NCBI RefSeq assembly: GCF_022601875.1
Contig: NZ_JAKVIP010000003.1
Coordinates: 133,276 to 197,275 of the forward strand
DNA length: 64,000 nucleotides
Reading direction: 5' to 3'
Origin: Chryseobacterium sp. SSA4.19
GTDB lineage: Bacteria; Bacteroidota; Bacteroidia; Flavobacteriales; Weeksellaceae
In this document: positions 8,563 through 17,838 of the stretch, piece by piece
How the letters are laid out: each line of letters begins with the position of its first letter
Position numbering within the stretch: position 1 is the first letter of the stretch
Position numbers and translations under genes: made by a program
The notes under the pieces: generated by a model
What the model saw: the letters and a program-made list of their open reading frames with translations, nothing else
The model's database searches: none
What the model was told of the DNA's origin: nothing

Positions 8563-9441
8563 TTAATTTATTTTAGAAATCAAATTTTCAATCATCCATT
8601 CTTTAATAGTTGTCGTGGTTGTAGTTGCCTCTGTTCTCGGTTCTATGGCATATAGACCACTACCAATTGCCTCCAGCATTTCTGTTAAAGAGTTTGCAAA
8701 TGCTTTACTTGTGTGATGTTCTTCCAAAAGCGTTTTTATATAATCCTCTTTTGAAACTTGTTGAAAACGGATAGGTTTTCCTGCTACATCACTCATTTGC
8801 AGCGCAATTTCATTGTAACTTATGTCTGCCGGACCGTGAACTGCAAATCCTTCAACGCCTGTCCAGGTGTTATCAATTAAAAGTTCTACTGCTTTTGATG
8901 CAATGTCTCGTACTGCAATTTGTGGCGATTTGTAATTTCCGTCAATCGGCAAAAAGAACATTCCGGTTTTTTTCAGAGATACAATCTGATACAAAAGGGT
9001 TTCAAAAAATACCGGACAACGCAATGCTCTTACGGATGCTCCTGATTGGCTGATTATATCTTCGCTTTTGTGCAGCGCTGTTAAAAGTCCTGCCTGCAAA
9101 TTACTTTCTTTGCCGCCACCGGATAAATAAATAACTCTTTTTGTACCCGCATTTCTAATTGCTTGTGAAGCCACTTTTGCAAAATCTTCATAATATGCAT
9201 TTACATCTTCCTGGGTATTGCTTTGAGGTACACAAAAATAAAGGGTATCACAGCCCTGCAATGCTTCCGTAAATTCGTATTCATTAAGAAAGGAGCCTGT
9301 GGCAACTTCTACTTTCTCCAAAATTTCGGCTGGTATTTTTCTGGGATCTCTCAAAAAAATTCTAACCTGTTGCCCTTGCTCTATCAATTGTTGCAGAATC
9401 ATTGAACCTGTATTGCCTGTCGGCGTTGTTACTAAAATCAT
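8563..9441 (-). CDS. NmrA-like NAD(P)-binding protein (atypical SDR)
   Basis: 292-aa Rossmann-fold protein. The N-terminal nucleotide-binding motif is VTTPTGNTGSMIL (about residues 4-16), of the TGxTG type seen in NmrA/TMR-like atypical short-chain dehydrogenases. A basic residue follows the second strand (FLRDPRK), which favours NADPH. The substrate domain is the usual 170-290 region. Members act either as quinone or small-molecule reductases or as redox sensors. The Crp/Fnr-family regulator gene lies immediately upstream on the same strand, 79 bp away. That neighbourhood suggests a regulated stress-response reductase, but the substrate cannot be read from sequence. Confidence 0.8.
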   Translation of the reverse strand: MILVTTPTGNTGSMILQQLIEQGQQVRIFLRDPRKIPAEILEKVEVATGSFLNEYEFTEALQGCDTLYFCVPQSNTQEDVNAYYEDFAKVASQAIRNAGTKRVIYLSGGGKESNLQAGLLTALHKSEDIISQSGASVRALRCPVFFETLLYQIVSLKKTGMFFLPIDGNYKSPQIAVRDIASKAVELLIDNTWTGVEGFAVHGPADISYNEIALQMSDVAGKPIRFQQVSKEDYIKTLLEEHHTSKAFANSLTEMLEAIGSGLYAIEPRTEATTTTTTIKEWMIENLISKIN

Positions 9442-9497
9442 AATTGAACTTTTTTATTATTTAATGAAGTACAAAGATGATAAGAGTAAATTTTTAA

Positions 9498-9513
9498 AAC
9501 ATTGTCCTATGTT
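9498..9513. promoter_or_regulatory. Candidate Crp/Fnr-type operator
   Basis: Inverted repeat AACAT-N6-ATGTT in the gap between the Crp/Fnr regulator and the NmrA-like gene, about 57-72 bp upstream of the latter's start. Five-base arms with a six-base spacer is the geometry used by the Crp/Fnr family, and the regulator gene is next door. The assignment is inference from position and spacing. Confidence 0.4.
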
Positions 9514-9520
9514 CACGTTT

Positions 9521-10090
9521 TCAAATCTTTGATTTTAATCTGCTTAATGTCTGAGGAGTAAGCCCTAAATAAGATGCAATCATTTTATTTGATAGTCTTG
9601 TTAACCATCTTGCCTGGTTTGTCAAAACCCAACGAACTTTTTCTATTGCTTCCAAACCTTGAAAACAATAAATACGTTCTTGTGACTTAATAAAAGCCAA
9701 TTCTAAGATTTGTCTGTAAACAAAACCAAACTGTGGAACCGTTTCAACCAAATTAAAGTAGTCGTCCCGGTTGATCACTAACAATTCCGAAGGTTCGATA
9801 GTCTGCATAAATTCAAATGACGCTTTCTGATTGATCAGACTTGGTAATGCAGTTCCAAAAGTATCTTCAAAATAAAAATATTTTGTTCCTTCTTCTTCTT
9901 TATTATTAACACTAAAAAGTCGTATGCACCCCTTATTTACAAAATAGTAATGTTTGCAAATTTCGCCTTCTTTCAGCAGAAATTCGTTTCGTTTGGTCTT
10001 TTTATATTTAAAATATGAAGAAATATAGGAAAGCGTCTTATCGTCGATTTCAGTTCTTGTTTTAAAATATTTTTCTAATTGTCTATACAC
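9521..10090 (-). CDS. Crp/Fnr family transcriptional regulator
   Basis: 189-aa protein with a cyclic-nucleotide-binding-like beta barrel (about residues 25-115) and a C-terminal winged helix whose recognition region is MIASYLGLTPQTLSRLKSKI. It lacks the cysteine set that would make it an iron-sulfur Fnr, and the phosphate-binding cassette of true Crp is not evident, so the ligand is unknown. This short form is the common Bacteroidetes Crp/Fnr type. It is followed on the same strand by the NmrA-like reductase gene, with a Crp-geometry inverted repeat in between, so the reductase is its likely target. Confidence 0.85.
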   Translation of the reverse strand: MYRQLEKYFKTRTEIDDKTLSYISSYFKYKKTKRNEFLLKEGEICKHYYFVNKGCIRLFSVNNKEEEGTKYFYFEDTFGTALPSLINQKASFEFMQTIEPSELLVINRDDYFNLVETVPQFGFVYRQILELAFIKSQERIYCFQGLEAIEKVRWVLTNQARWLTRLSNKMIASYLGLTPQTLSRLKSKI

Positions 10091-10304
10091 TTTGAATTTT
10101 TTAGATTTTCGTTAGAATGGCAAATATTAATATTTGTTCAAATAAGTGTTTGGTTTGGAAATATGCTGCATAATTTAAGTCAGATATTGTATTTGCACGA
10201 TTATTATAATTCCCCAATTTTTTATGTAGAGAATCTACATTTAAGAATTTAAAATCGTAAAATTTCACATTTCCCATGTCTTTTTTAGTATTATAGACAA
10301 GCTG

Positions 10305-10312
10305 CAAATTTA
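10305..10312 (-). promoter_or_regulatory. Candidate -7 promoter box for the Crp/Fnr gene
   Basis: TAAATTTG on the minus strand fits the Bacteroidetes -7 consensus TAnnTTTG. It lies about 215 bp upstream of the regulator start, so the leader would be long. A perfect inverted repeat GTAATC-C-GATTAC sits just upstream at 10322-10334. No good -33 TTG was found. Confidence 0.3.
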
Positions 10313-10424
10313 AGTATTGCTGTAATCCGATTACTATAACTTCGCAGAGCTCTGTGCGCTAATTTAAAATTTATATTATTCTTAAATTAGTAATTGATTT
10401 AAAATAACAAATATTTACTTTTGA

Positions 10425-10505
10425 GATTGAAGAGTATTTTGTTTTTTATTAAAACAAGTAGAGATAAAACAGTCTTTTCTTTGATAATGATAGCCGACAA
10501 TAATC
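10425..10505 (-). pseudogene. Relic of a PAP2 phosphatase gene 3' end
   Basis: About 80 bp that match the 3' end of the intact PAP2 gene (6031-6112) when both are written on the plus strand: 37 of the first 44 positions are identical, and the similarity continues with a net two-base length difference. On the minus strand one frame reads IIVGYHYQRK, matching IIIGYYHQKN of the intact protein. After the indel another frame reads LSLLVLIKNKI, matching LSLFVLIKSKI. The rest of the gene is absent. It lies about 70 bp upstream of the S9 peptidase start on the opposite strand. Confidence 0.7.
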
Positions 10506-10573
10506 TTTTCCTGTAACAAAACACCGGTTTAAGGCGTCTTATCATAAAAATATTTTTCACCAAATTATGAGAC

Positions 10574-12577
10574 ATGAATATTAACGCTAAAATTTTCGGG
10601 ATTACCACCATCGTGGTATCCTCCATTATGATGAACGCACAAACCCAGACCAATAAGCTTCCGGGAGATCCTACCCTTGTTTCTACAAAGGCCACTTTCG
10701 ACCAATTGATTGCGTACGATAAAGGCAATTTCAAATACAAAGTGGAAGATTATTTTGCCAGGCCGAAAGCCTCACAATTTAAGATTTCACCGGATGGCCA
10801 GTACCTTTCCTACAAGGAAAAAGACAAGGACGGCAAAAACCACGTGTATGTCAAGAACATCAAAACCGGAAAAATCACCAAAGCACTTGAAGAAAAAGAT
10901 GACCTCATCAGGAGTTATGGCTGGCTGGATAAAAAACGTTTGTTCTATACGCAGGACCGCGGCGGAAATGAAAACCTTCATCTGTATGCCGCCGACATTG
11001 ATGGGAAGAACCTAAAGGACCTTACGCCTTTTGAAGGGATTACATTAAATACCGTGAGATCCATCAAAGATACGCCATTTGTGATCGTTACAATGAATAA
11101 AAACAACAAGCAGATTTTTGAACCGTATAAAATCAATTTCAATACTGGAGAAATGACGCAGTTGTACGAGAACAAAGACATCAACAGCCCGATTGACAAT
11201 TATATTTTCGATAAGGACGGCAATCTTCGGGGATATGCGATCCTGGAAAACGGACTGACCACGAAGCTGTATTATAAAGATCTGCAGAGCGGAAAATTTA
11301 ACCTCCTGAAATCCACAGACTGGAAAGATAATTTTTACATCATCAGCTTTAACGAAAACTCCGGGAACAAAGATGAAGCGTATGTGGTGACGGATCTTGA
11401 CGGCGATAAATCGAGGATCGTACTCTATGATGTAAAGAAAGATGCCGTGATCAAAGAAGTATATTCCAACCCGGATTTTGATGTGAATTTCATCAGCCTT
11501 GCGGGTAAAAACAGGAATTATGAACTGGACTATATCAGCTATAATGGCATTAAAAACGAAACCATCCCGGTAAGCCCGTTTTATAAGGAGGTTCATGACC
11601 GACTGGCTTCGGAGTTCGGTGATAAGCAGTTTTCCGTAGTTTCGTCGGATGATAAAAATGAACAGCTGCTGGTAGTGGTTGACAGCGATAAGCTTTACGG
11701 AAAGTATTATGCCTACGATACCAAATCCAAAACCAGTAAGCTGCTTTTCGACCTGATGCCGCAGCTTAAAGAGGAAGATATGGCGGAAATGCGTCCGATA
11801 GAATTTAAAAGCAGGGACGGCGTAACGATCCACGGATACATTACCCTGCCGAAAGAAGCGCTACAGGGAAAAAAAGTACCGCTGATCGTCAATCCTCACG
11901 GCGGGCCACAGGGAATCCGTGATGACTGGGGCTTTAACCCGGAAACACAACTGTTTGCGAGCAGGGGCTATGCTACATTACAGGTGAATTTCAGAATTTC
12001 CGGAGGCTACGGCAAGGAATTCCAGAAGTCGGGCTACAAGCAGATCGGAAGGAAGGCCATGGATGATGTGGAAGACGGTGTAAAGTATGCCATTTCACAG
12101 GGCTGGATCAACAAAGACAAAGTAGCAATCTATGGCGGTAGCCACGGTGGCTACGCCACGCTGATGGGACTGATCAAAACACCCGATCTTTACACCTGCG
12201 GCGTTGATTACGTAGGCGTATCCAATATTTTCACTTTCTTCGATTCCTTCCCTGAATACTGGAAACCGTACAAAGAAATGGTAAAGCAGATATGGTACGA
12301 CCTGGATAATCCTGAGGAAGCCAAAATTGCCAAGGAAGTGTCACCTGTGTTCCGGATTGATAAGATCAAGAAGCCGCTGTTTGTAGTCCAGGGAGCCAAT
12401 GACCCGAGGGTCAATATCAACGAATCCGACCAGATCGTGAAAGCATTGAGAGCAAAAGGCTTTGAAGTGCCCTATATGGTAAAATATGACGAAGGCCACG
12501 GATTCGGGAAAGAACATAACCGCATTGAGTTCTACAAAACCATGCTTGGCTTCTTTGCCGAAAATTTCAATAAATAA
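10574..12577 (+). CDS. Secreted S9 family (prolyl oligopeptidase-like) serine peptidase
   Basis: 667-aa peptidase. An N-terminal signal peptide (MNINAKIFGITTIVVSS..., cleavage likely before QTQTNK) sends it to the periplasm or outside. Residues about 60-390 form the beta-propeller that gates access. The C-terminal alpha/beta-hydrolase domain (about 400-667) has the nucleophile Ser523 in YGGSHGGYATL, Asp610 in GANDPRVN and His642 in DEGHGFG, completing the catalytic triad. Substrates are usually short peptides cut after Pro or Ala. Base composition is visibly more G/C-rich than its flanks, as in a well-expressed housekeeping gene. It is a single-gene unit closed by a strong hairpin. Confidence 0.93.
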   Translation: MNINAKIFGITTIVVSSIMMNAQTQTNKLPGDPTLVSTKATFDQLIAYDKGNFKYKVEDYFARPKASQFKISPDGQYLSYKEKDKDGKNHVYVKNIKTGKITKALEEKDDLIRSYGWLDKKRLFYTQDRGGNENLHLYAADIDGKNLKDLTPFEGITLNTVRSIKDTPFVIVTMNKNNKQIFEPYKINFNTGEMTQLYENKDINSPIDNYIFDKDGNLRGYAILENGLTTKLYYKDLQSGKFNLLKSTDWKDNFYIISFNENSGNKDEAYVVTDLDGDKSRIVLYDVKKDAVIKEVYSNPDFDVNFISLAGKNRNYELDYISYNGIKNETIPVSPFYKEVHDRLASEFGDKQFSVVSSDDKNEQLLVVVDSDKLYGKYYAYDTKSKTSKLLFDLMPQLKEEDMAEMRPIEFKSRDGVTIHGYITLPKEALQGKKVPLIVNPHGGPQGIRDDWGFNPETQLFASRGYATLQVNFRISGGYGKEFQKSGYKQIGRKAMDDVEDGVKYAISQGWINKDKVAIYGGSHGGYATLMGLIKTPDLYTCGVDYVGVSNIFTFFDSFPEYWKPYKEMVKQIWYDLDNPEEAKIAKEVSPVFRIDKIKKPLFVVQGANDPRVNINESDQIVKALRAKGFEVPYMVKYDEGHGFGKEHNRIEFYKTMLGFFAENFNK

Positions 12578-12600
12578 AACGGTTGATTTTTATCGTTCGT

Positions 12601-12635
12601 AAAAAACAGGAACCCGAAAGCTTCCTGTTTTTGTT
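12601..12635 (+). terminator. Rho-independent terminator after the S9 peptidase gene
   Basis: Eleven-base-pair stem (AAAAACAGGAA at 12602-12612 pairing with TTCCTGTTTTT at 12622-12632), nine-base loop and a T-rich tail, starting 24 bp after the stop codon. Confidence 0.85.
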
Positions 12636-12888
12636 TTTCAATATCACATTTAACAGATCATTTATCAATACTTCCTCAGCTGAAACTGTGAAAGACAAAG
12701 TATTTACTGATATATTTTTCTTCTCCAAAAGGCACTTTACCACAGTAACCAATGCAGATGGCCGGATAATAACTTATGATGAATAATTGGCTGCAAAAAC
12801 AGTACTTTATCTCACTTCTAATCCATTGGCTGAATCAAACTCAAAGAATGGTTTAAGGTTTGATGATGATTAAATTTAAAAATCAAGA
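12636..12888. other. Gap, possibly with a decayed coding stretch
   Basis: No intact gene. One plus-strand frame is open from inside the terminator to 12786 (ending NADGRIITYDE) and, after a single TAA, continues with LAAKTVLYLTSNPLAESN to about 12875. It has no credible start. It may be a relic of a lost gene or chance; I do not recognise a family. Confidence 0.3.
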
Positions 12889-13194
12889 ATGACTAAAAAG
12901 CCTCATTTTAAAGCCATGCTGACCTATCTTCCTACAGAAGACGGAGGAATTGCAACACCGGTATCATCGGGTTTCAGAAGTGTGATCCGATTTCCGTTCG
13001 ATCAGCAGGAATTTATTGCCAATCAGACATTTTTAGATACTGACCTCGCTTTTCCGGGCGATATCCTGAGTGCAGACATCCTGGTTTTAGATGCTAAAGA
13101 TGTGTTGGGAAAAATATATGAGGGAATCGACTTTGAGCTTCTTATTAATTCAAATACGATCGGAAGCGGCGTAATCACTCAAATCTATCAATAA
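12889..13194 (+). CDS. Stand-alone EF-Tu domain III-like small protein
   Basis: 101-aa cytoplasmic protein. From end to end it follows the pattern of the C-terminal beta-barrel (domain III) of elongation factor Tu: KAMLTYLPTEDGGIATPV matches the EGGRHTPF region, then SGFRSVIRFPF, then FPGDILSADILVL in place of the MPGDN strand, then the final strand NTIGSGVITQIY in place of the TVGAGVV strand. There is no GTPase domain and no room for one, so it cannot act in elongation. Small proteins of this type occur in Bacteroidetes as hypotheticals; a role is not known to me. The homology is judged by eye and would be a distant one. Confidence 0.6.
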   Translation: MTKKPHFKAMLTYLPTEDGGIATPVSSGFRSVIRFPFDQQEFIANQTFLDTDLAFPGDILSADILVLDAKDVLGKIYEGIDFELLINSNTIGSGVITQIYQ

Positions 13195-13206
13195 AACTAT
13201 ATTTAT

Positions 13207-14130
13207 TTATAGCCCTTCATTAAACGACTGCCTGAACTCCAAAGGCGAAACACTGGTTTTGGCCTTGAACAGTTTACTGAACGACTGTGAATGTTCAAAT
13301 CCCAATCCATAAGCAATTTCCGAAACGGAAAGATTTGTCGACGATAATTTTTCTTTGGCTTTTTCAATAATGACGTTCTGAATGTATTGTTGGGTGTTGA
13401 ATCCCGTGAATGACCGCAACATATCGCTCAGATAACGCTGTGAAAGTTTTAATTCCGAACTGATATATTTTACGGACGGTAAACCGCTCTCCAAACCCTT
13501 CCCCTCATCAAAATAGGTATTTAATAATTGATCCAAAGATGTTATGATGTCATGATTCACTGCTTTCCTGGTAATAAATTGCCGGTTGTAAAAACGGTTG
13601 CTGTAATTCAGCAACAATTCCAGCTGTGACACCAGAACATCCTGACTGAAATGGTCAATATTGGTGTGGAGCTCGTTGGCTATAAAAGCAAATAGACCGG
13701 CTATGATCTCTTTTTCTTTTGCTGATAAAAATAAAGCTTCCGAAACATCATAAGAAAAAAAGCCATACTGACTGATTGTTTTTCCCAATGCATAATTTCT
13801 GATAAAGTCCGGATGGAAATACAGGGCAATCCCTTCATAGCTTGCGATATCTTCCGGCGGATAAACGATTTGTTTCGGTTTTAAAAATGCCAGCCCGCCT
13901 TCTTCAAAATCATAAAAGCCCTGTCCGTATTTTATCTGTCCTTTAAATGTATGTTTAAAGGAAATTTTATAAAAATCAAGGCTTATTTTCCGACCCTTAG
14001 GAAATGTTTCCATCGGTACATTGCTGTAATCCACCAACGCAATCAACGGGTGCAATGGTGCAGGAAGTTCCAATAGCCGCATCAGCTGCGATATACTTTG
14101 GATGTGATGGATGTCAGGTTGTGGCTGCAT
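13207..14130 (-). CDS. AraC family transcriptional regulator
   Basis: 307-aa regulator. The N-terminal 180 residues form the variable sensor domain, of the type without a recognisable ligand motif. The C-terminal AraC DNA-binding domain (about residues 205-305) has both helix-turn-helix units: the first at VKYISSELKLSQRYLSDMLR and the second at VSEIAYGLGFEHSQSFSKLF, ending in TSVSPLEFRQSF. It is the last gene of a tight minus-strand group behind the aldo/keto reductase and SDR genes (18-bp gap to the SDR stop), so it probably controls that operon and itself. Confidence 0.85.
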   Translation of the reverse strand: MQPQPDIHHIQSISQLMRLLELPAPLHPLIALVDYSNVPMETFPKGRKISLDFYKISFKHTFKGQIKYGQGFYDFEEGGLAFLKPKQIVYPPEDIASYEGIALYFHPDFIRNYALGKTISQYGFFSYDVSEALFLSAKEKEIIAGLFAFIANELHTNIDHFSQDVLVSQLELLLNYSNRFYNRQFITRKAVNHDIITSLDQLLNTYFDEGKGLESGLPSVKYISSELKLSQRYLSDMLRSFTGFNTQQYIQNVIIEKAKEKLSSTNLSVSEIAYGLGFEHSQSFSKLFKAKTSVSPLEFRQSFNEGL

Positions 14131-14148
14131 TTTCTTTTACGAATGTAA

Positions 14149-15895
<1,747 letters not shown>

Positions 15896-16089
15896 TTAAC
15901 CCTACTTTATTTTCAATGACAAAGTTCCTGATTGCCGTGCTTTAAAAAGTAGTTCAATTGGTCATTGTTGTAGTCAGATTTTCAGATGTTCTTACAAAAA
16001 ATATGAATTGTGCTACCATAATCCAAGAGTCCGGTAAACTTTAATTAAAAATATTTTTTAATTAATTAATGTTTTACAATAATTAATTA

Positions 16090-16097
16090 TATATTTG
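16090..16097 (+). promoter_or_regulatory. Candidate -7 promoter box for the DUF2975/HTH pair
   Basis: TATATTTG, an exact match to TAnnTTTG, ends 25 bp before the ATG at 16123 and would give a leader of roughly 18-20 bases. The surrounding DNA is very A/T-rich, so some risk of a chance match remains. Confidence 0.5.
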
Positions 16098-16122
16098 CAT
16101 TAATAAATTTATTAGATATCCT

Positions 16123-16638
16123 ATGAATCAGAATAAAAACATTTCAAAGATCCTGTATTACCTATGCCTTTTATTATCTGCAGGTTATCTCCTTACGTTT
16201 ACCTATTCGGTATTTTGCCTGCTGACGGGTTTTGCCGTAACCCCTTACAAAAATGATCTGTATCTGCATATCAATTATCCTTTTGCCGGGCAGCCATTTC
16301 TCAATATCGAAAACAACTATCCTTATATTATTCTTTCTTTTTTGTCAGTTTTATTGACGTACGGAATTTTCTTCTGGTTGTCAGCAAAAGTATTTAAGGT
16401 TTTTTTTCAGCCGAAATTGTTTACTGAAGGAAATATTGTACAGCTTAAAAGATTTTATAATTACAATATCTTCCTGCCTTTACCCATCGTTACTATAGCA
16501 AGCTTTTTTGTAGAAGTGGAAAACTTCATATGGGGATTGGTCTTTATCCATTTCATGCTGGGAATTTTCTGCTTTTTTCTTGCCAATATTTTTAAGCAGG
16601 GCTTACATTTACAAAACGAACAAGATTTATTTATATAA
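16123..16638 (+). CDS. DUF2975-type four-helix membrane protein
   Basis: 171-aa protein with four hydrophobic segments, at about residues 10-32, 65-88, 115-135 and 138-160. Length, topology and partner gene match the DUF2975 family, which is usually encoded directly before a short Xre-like helix-turn-helix protein, as here (one base between stop and start). Function is unknown in the family; the conserved pairing suggests the membrane protein controls or senses something for the regulator. The motif FTEGNIVQLKRF in the loop between helices 2 and 3 is typical. Confidence 0.75.
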   Translation: MNQNKNISKILYYLCLLLSAGYLLTFTYSVFCLLTGFAVTPYKNDLYLHINYPFAGQPFLNIENNYPYIILSFLSVLLTYGIFFWLSAKVFKVFFQPKLFTEGNIVQLKRFYNYNIFLPLPIVTIASFFVEVENFIWGLVFIHFMLGIFCFFLANIFKQGLHLQNEQDLFI

Positions 16639-16639
16639 A

Positions 16640-16846
16640 ATGCCAATTATCATCAACTTAGACGTCATGCTTGCCAAACGAAAAATGCAGAGTAAAGAAT
16701 TGGCAGAGAAACTGGGAATCAGTGTGGTTAACCTTTCTGTTCTTAAAACGGGAAAAGCTAAAGGCGTGCGTTTCGATACGTTGGAAGCAATCTGTAAAGC
16801 CTTGGAATGCCAGCCCGGCGATATCCTGGAGTATAAAGAAGAATAA
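16640..16846 (+). CDS. Short Xre/Cro-type helix-turn-helix regulator (YozG-like)
   Basis: 68-aa single-domain DNA-binding protein. The HTH spans about residues 15-50 (MQSKELAEKLGISVVNLSVL), and the tail TLEAICKALECQPGDILEY is the family hallmark. The true start is the ATG at 16640, one base after the DUF2975 stop. An upstream in-frame ATG at 16580 would lie inside the membrane protein gene and add a non-family N-terminus. It is translationally linked to the DUF2975 protein and probably autoregulates the pair. Confidence 0.88.
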   Translation: MPIIINLDVMLAKRKMQSKELAEKLGISVVNLSVLKTGKAKGVRFDTLEAICKALECQPGDILEYKEE

Positions 16847-16963
16847 TTAAATAAATCAAAAAGCTTTCGTAACCTTTAGTTAATTAAGCTTTTCCTTAAC
16901 ACTTTTACACAAATTAAAAGCAATGGAAACGTTGCCGGTAATCCTGCGACCTAAAATCACTCT

Positions 16964-17836
16964 ATGAATACTTTAACAATTAACAATCTGAATCTCACCT
17001 ATAAAAATGGTTTTCAAGCGATTAATGACATTTCTTTAAAAATAGAAACCGGAATGTTCGGTTTATTGGGATCTAACGGAGCCGGAAAGTCATCGTTGAT
17101 GAAAACCATTGTAGGACTGCAGAAACCAAGTTCAGGAACGATCATCTTCAACGGAATTAATGTTTCGGAAAATCCGGGGCATATCAAACAAAATCTCGGA
17201 TTCCTGCCTCAGGATTTTGGAGTTTATCCTAAAATATCTGCATATGACCTTTTACAGCATATTGCTCTGTTAAAAGGAATCAGCAACCATTCCGAGCGGA
17301 AAGACCAGATTTTAAACCTGTTGGAAAAAGTCAACCTTTCTGATTTTAGAAACAAGGAAGTCCACACATTTTCCGGTGGAATGAAACAGCGTTTCGGAGT
17401 TGCCCAGGCATTGCTGGGAAATCCTAAGATCATTATCGTTGACGAACCGACCGCCGGCCTTGATCCTGAAGAACGGAACCGTTTTAATTCTCTGCTTAAC
17501 GAGATCAGCAATGATGTGATCGTGATCCTTTCTACGCATTTGGTGGAAGATGTCCGGAATCTGTGTTCAGAAGTAGCCATTATCAATCAGGGAAAGCTCC
17601 TTACAAAGGGAAAACCAAGCGAACTTATTGCCGGGCTGAAAAACAAGATCTGGTCAAAACCCATTGAAAAAAATCAGCTGGAAAATTATCAATCCAACTA
17701 TAGGATGATCAGCCAGCAACTGATCGAAAGGGAATTATATATCACTGTTTTCTCCGAACAGCGGCTTCCAGATTTTACACCGGTACATCCATCGTTGGAA
17801 CACGTCTATTTCAACACGCTTACCCCAAAACCATAA
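16964..17836 (+). CDS. ABC transporter ATP-binding protein
   Basis: 290-aa ATPase. The Walker A motif is GSNGAGKSS (residues 36-44), the Q-loop is in GFLPQDFGVYP, the signature is FSGGMKQRFG, Walker B is IIIVDEPTAGLDPEE, and the switch His is in ILSTHLVEDV. The last 70 residues are a C-terminal extension seen in ABC-2 exporters. It ends two bases before the permease-peptidase fusion gene, so the two form one transporter. In Bacteroidetes this type of ATPase regularly partners an ABC-2 permease fused to an M1 peptidase. The transported substrate is unknown. Confidence 0.93.
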   Translation: MNTLTINNLNLTYKNGFQAINDISLKIETGMFGLLGSNGAGKSSLMKTIVGLQKPSSGTIIFNGINVSENPGHIKQNLGFLPQDFGVYPKISAYDLLQHIALLKGISNHSERKDQILNLLEKVNLSDFRNKEVHTFSGGMKQRFGVAQALLGNPKIIIVDEPTAGLDPEERNRFNSLLNEISNDVIVILSTHLVEDVRNLCSEVAIINQGKLLTKGKPSELIAGLKNKIWSKPIEKNQLENYQSNYRMISQQLIERELYITVFSEQRLPDFTPVHPSLEHVYFNTLTPKP

Positions 17837-17838
17837 TT

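Noticed and set aside
10101..10307. Minus-strand open frame upstream of the Crp/Fnr gene
   Set aside because: It begins with TTG inside a candidate promoter box, its composition is Asn/Lys-rich as expected for A/T-rich DNA, and no family pattern is seen. More likely the regulator's untranslated leader.
10506..10740. Upstream part of the minus-strand open frame that contains the PAP2 relic
   Set aside because: It overlaps the start of the well-supported S9 peptidase on the other strand; only the 3' end has meaning, as a relic.
11045..11833. Long minus-strand open frame inside the S9 peptidase gene
   Set aside because: Shadow of a strongly supported coding gene; amino-acid composition is aberrant (Ile/Phe/Arg-rich).
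12583..12786. Plus-strand frame overlapping the terminator after the S9 peptidase
   Set aside because: It starts within the terminator stem region and has no family pattern; kept only as a possible decayed stretch.
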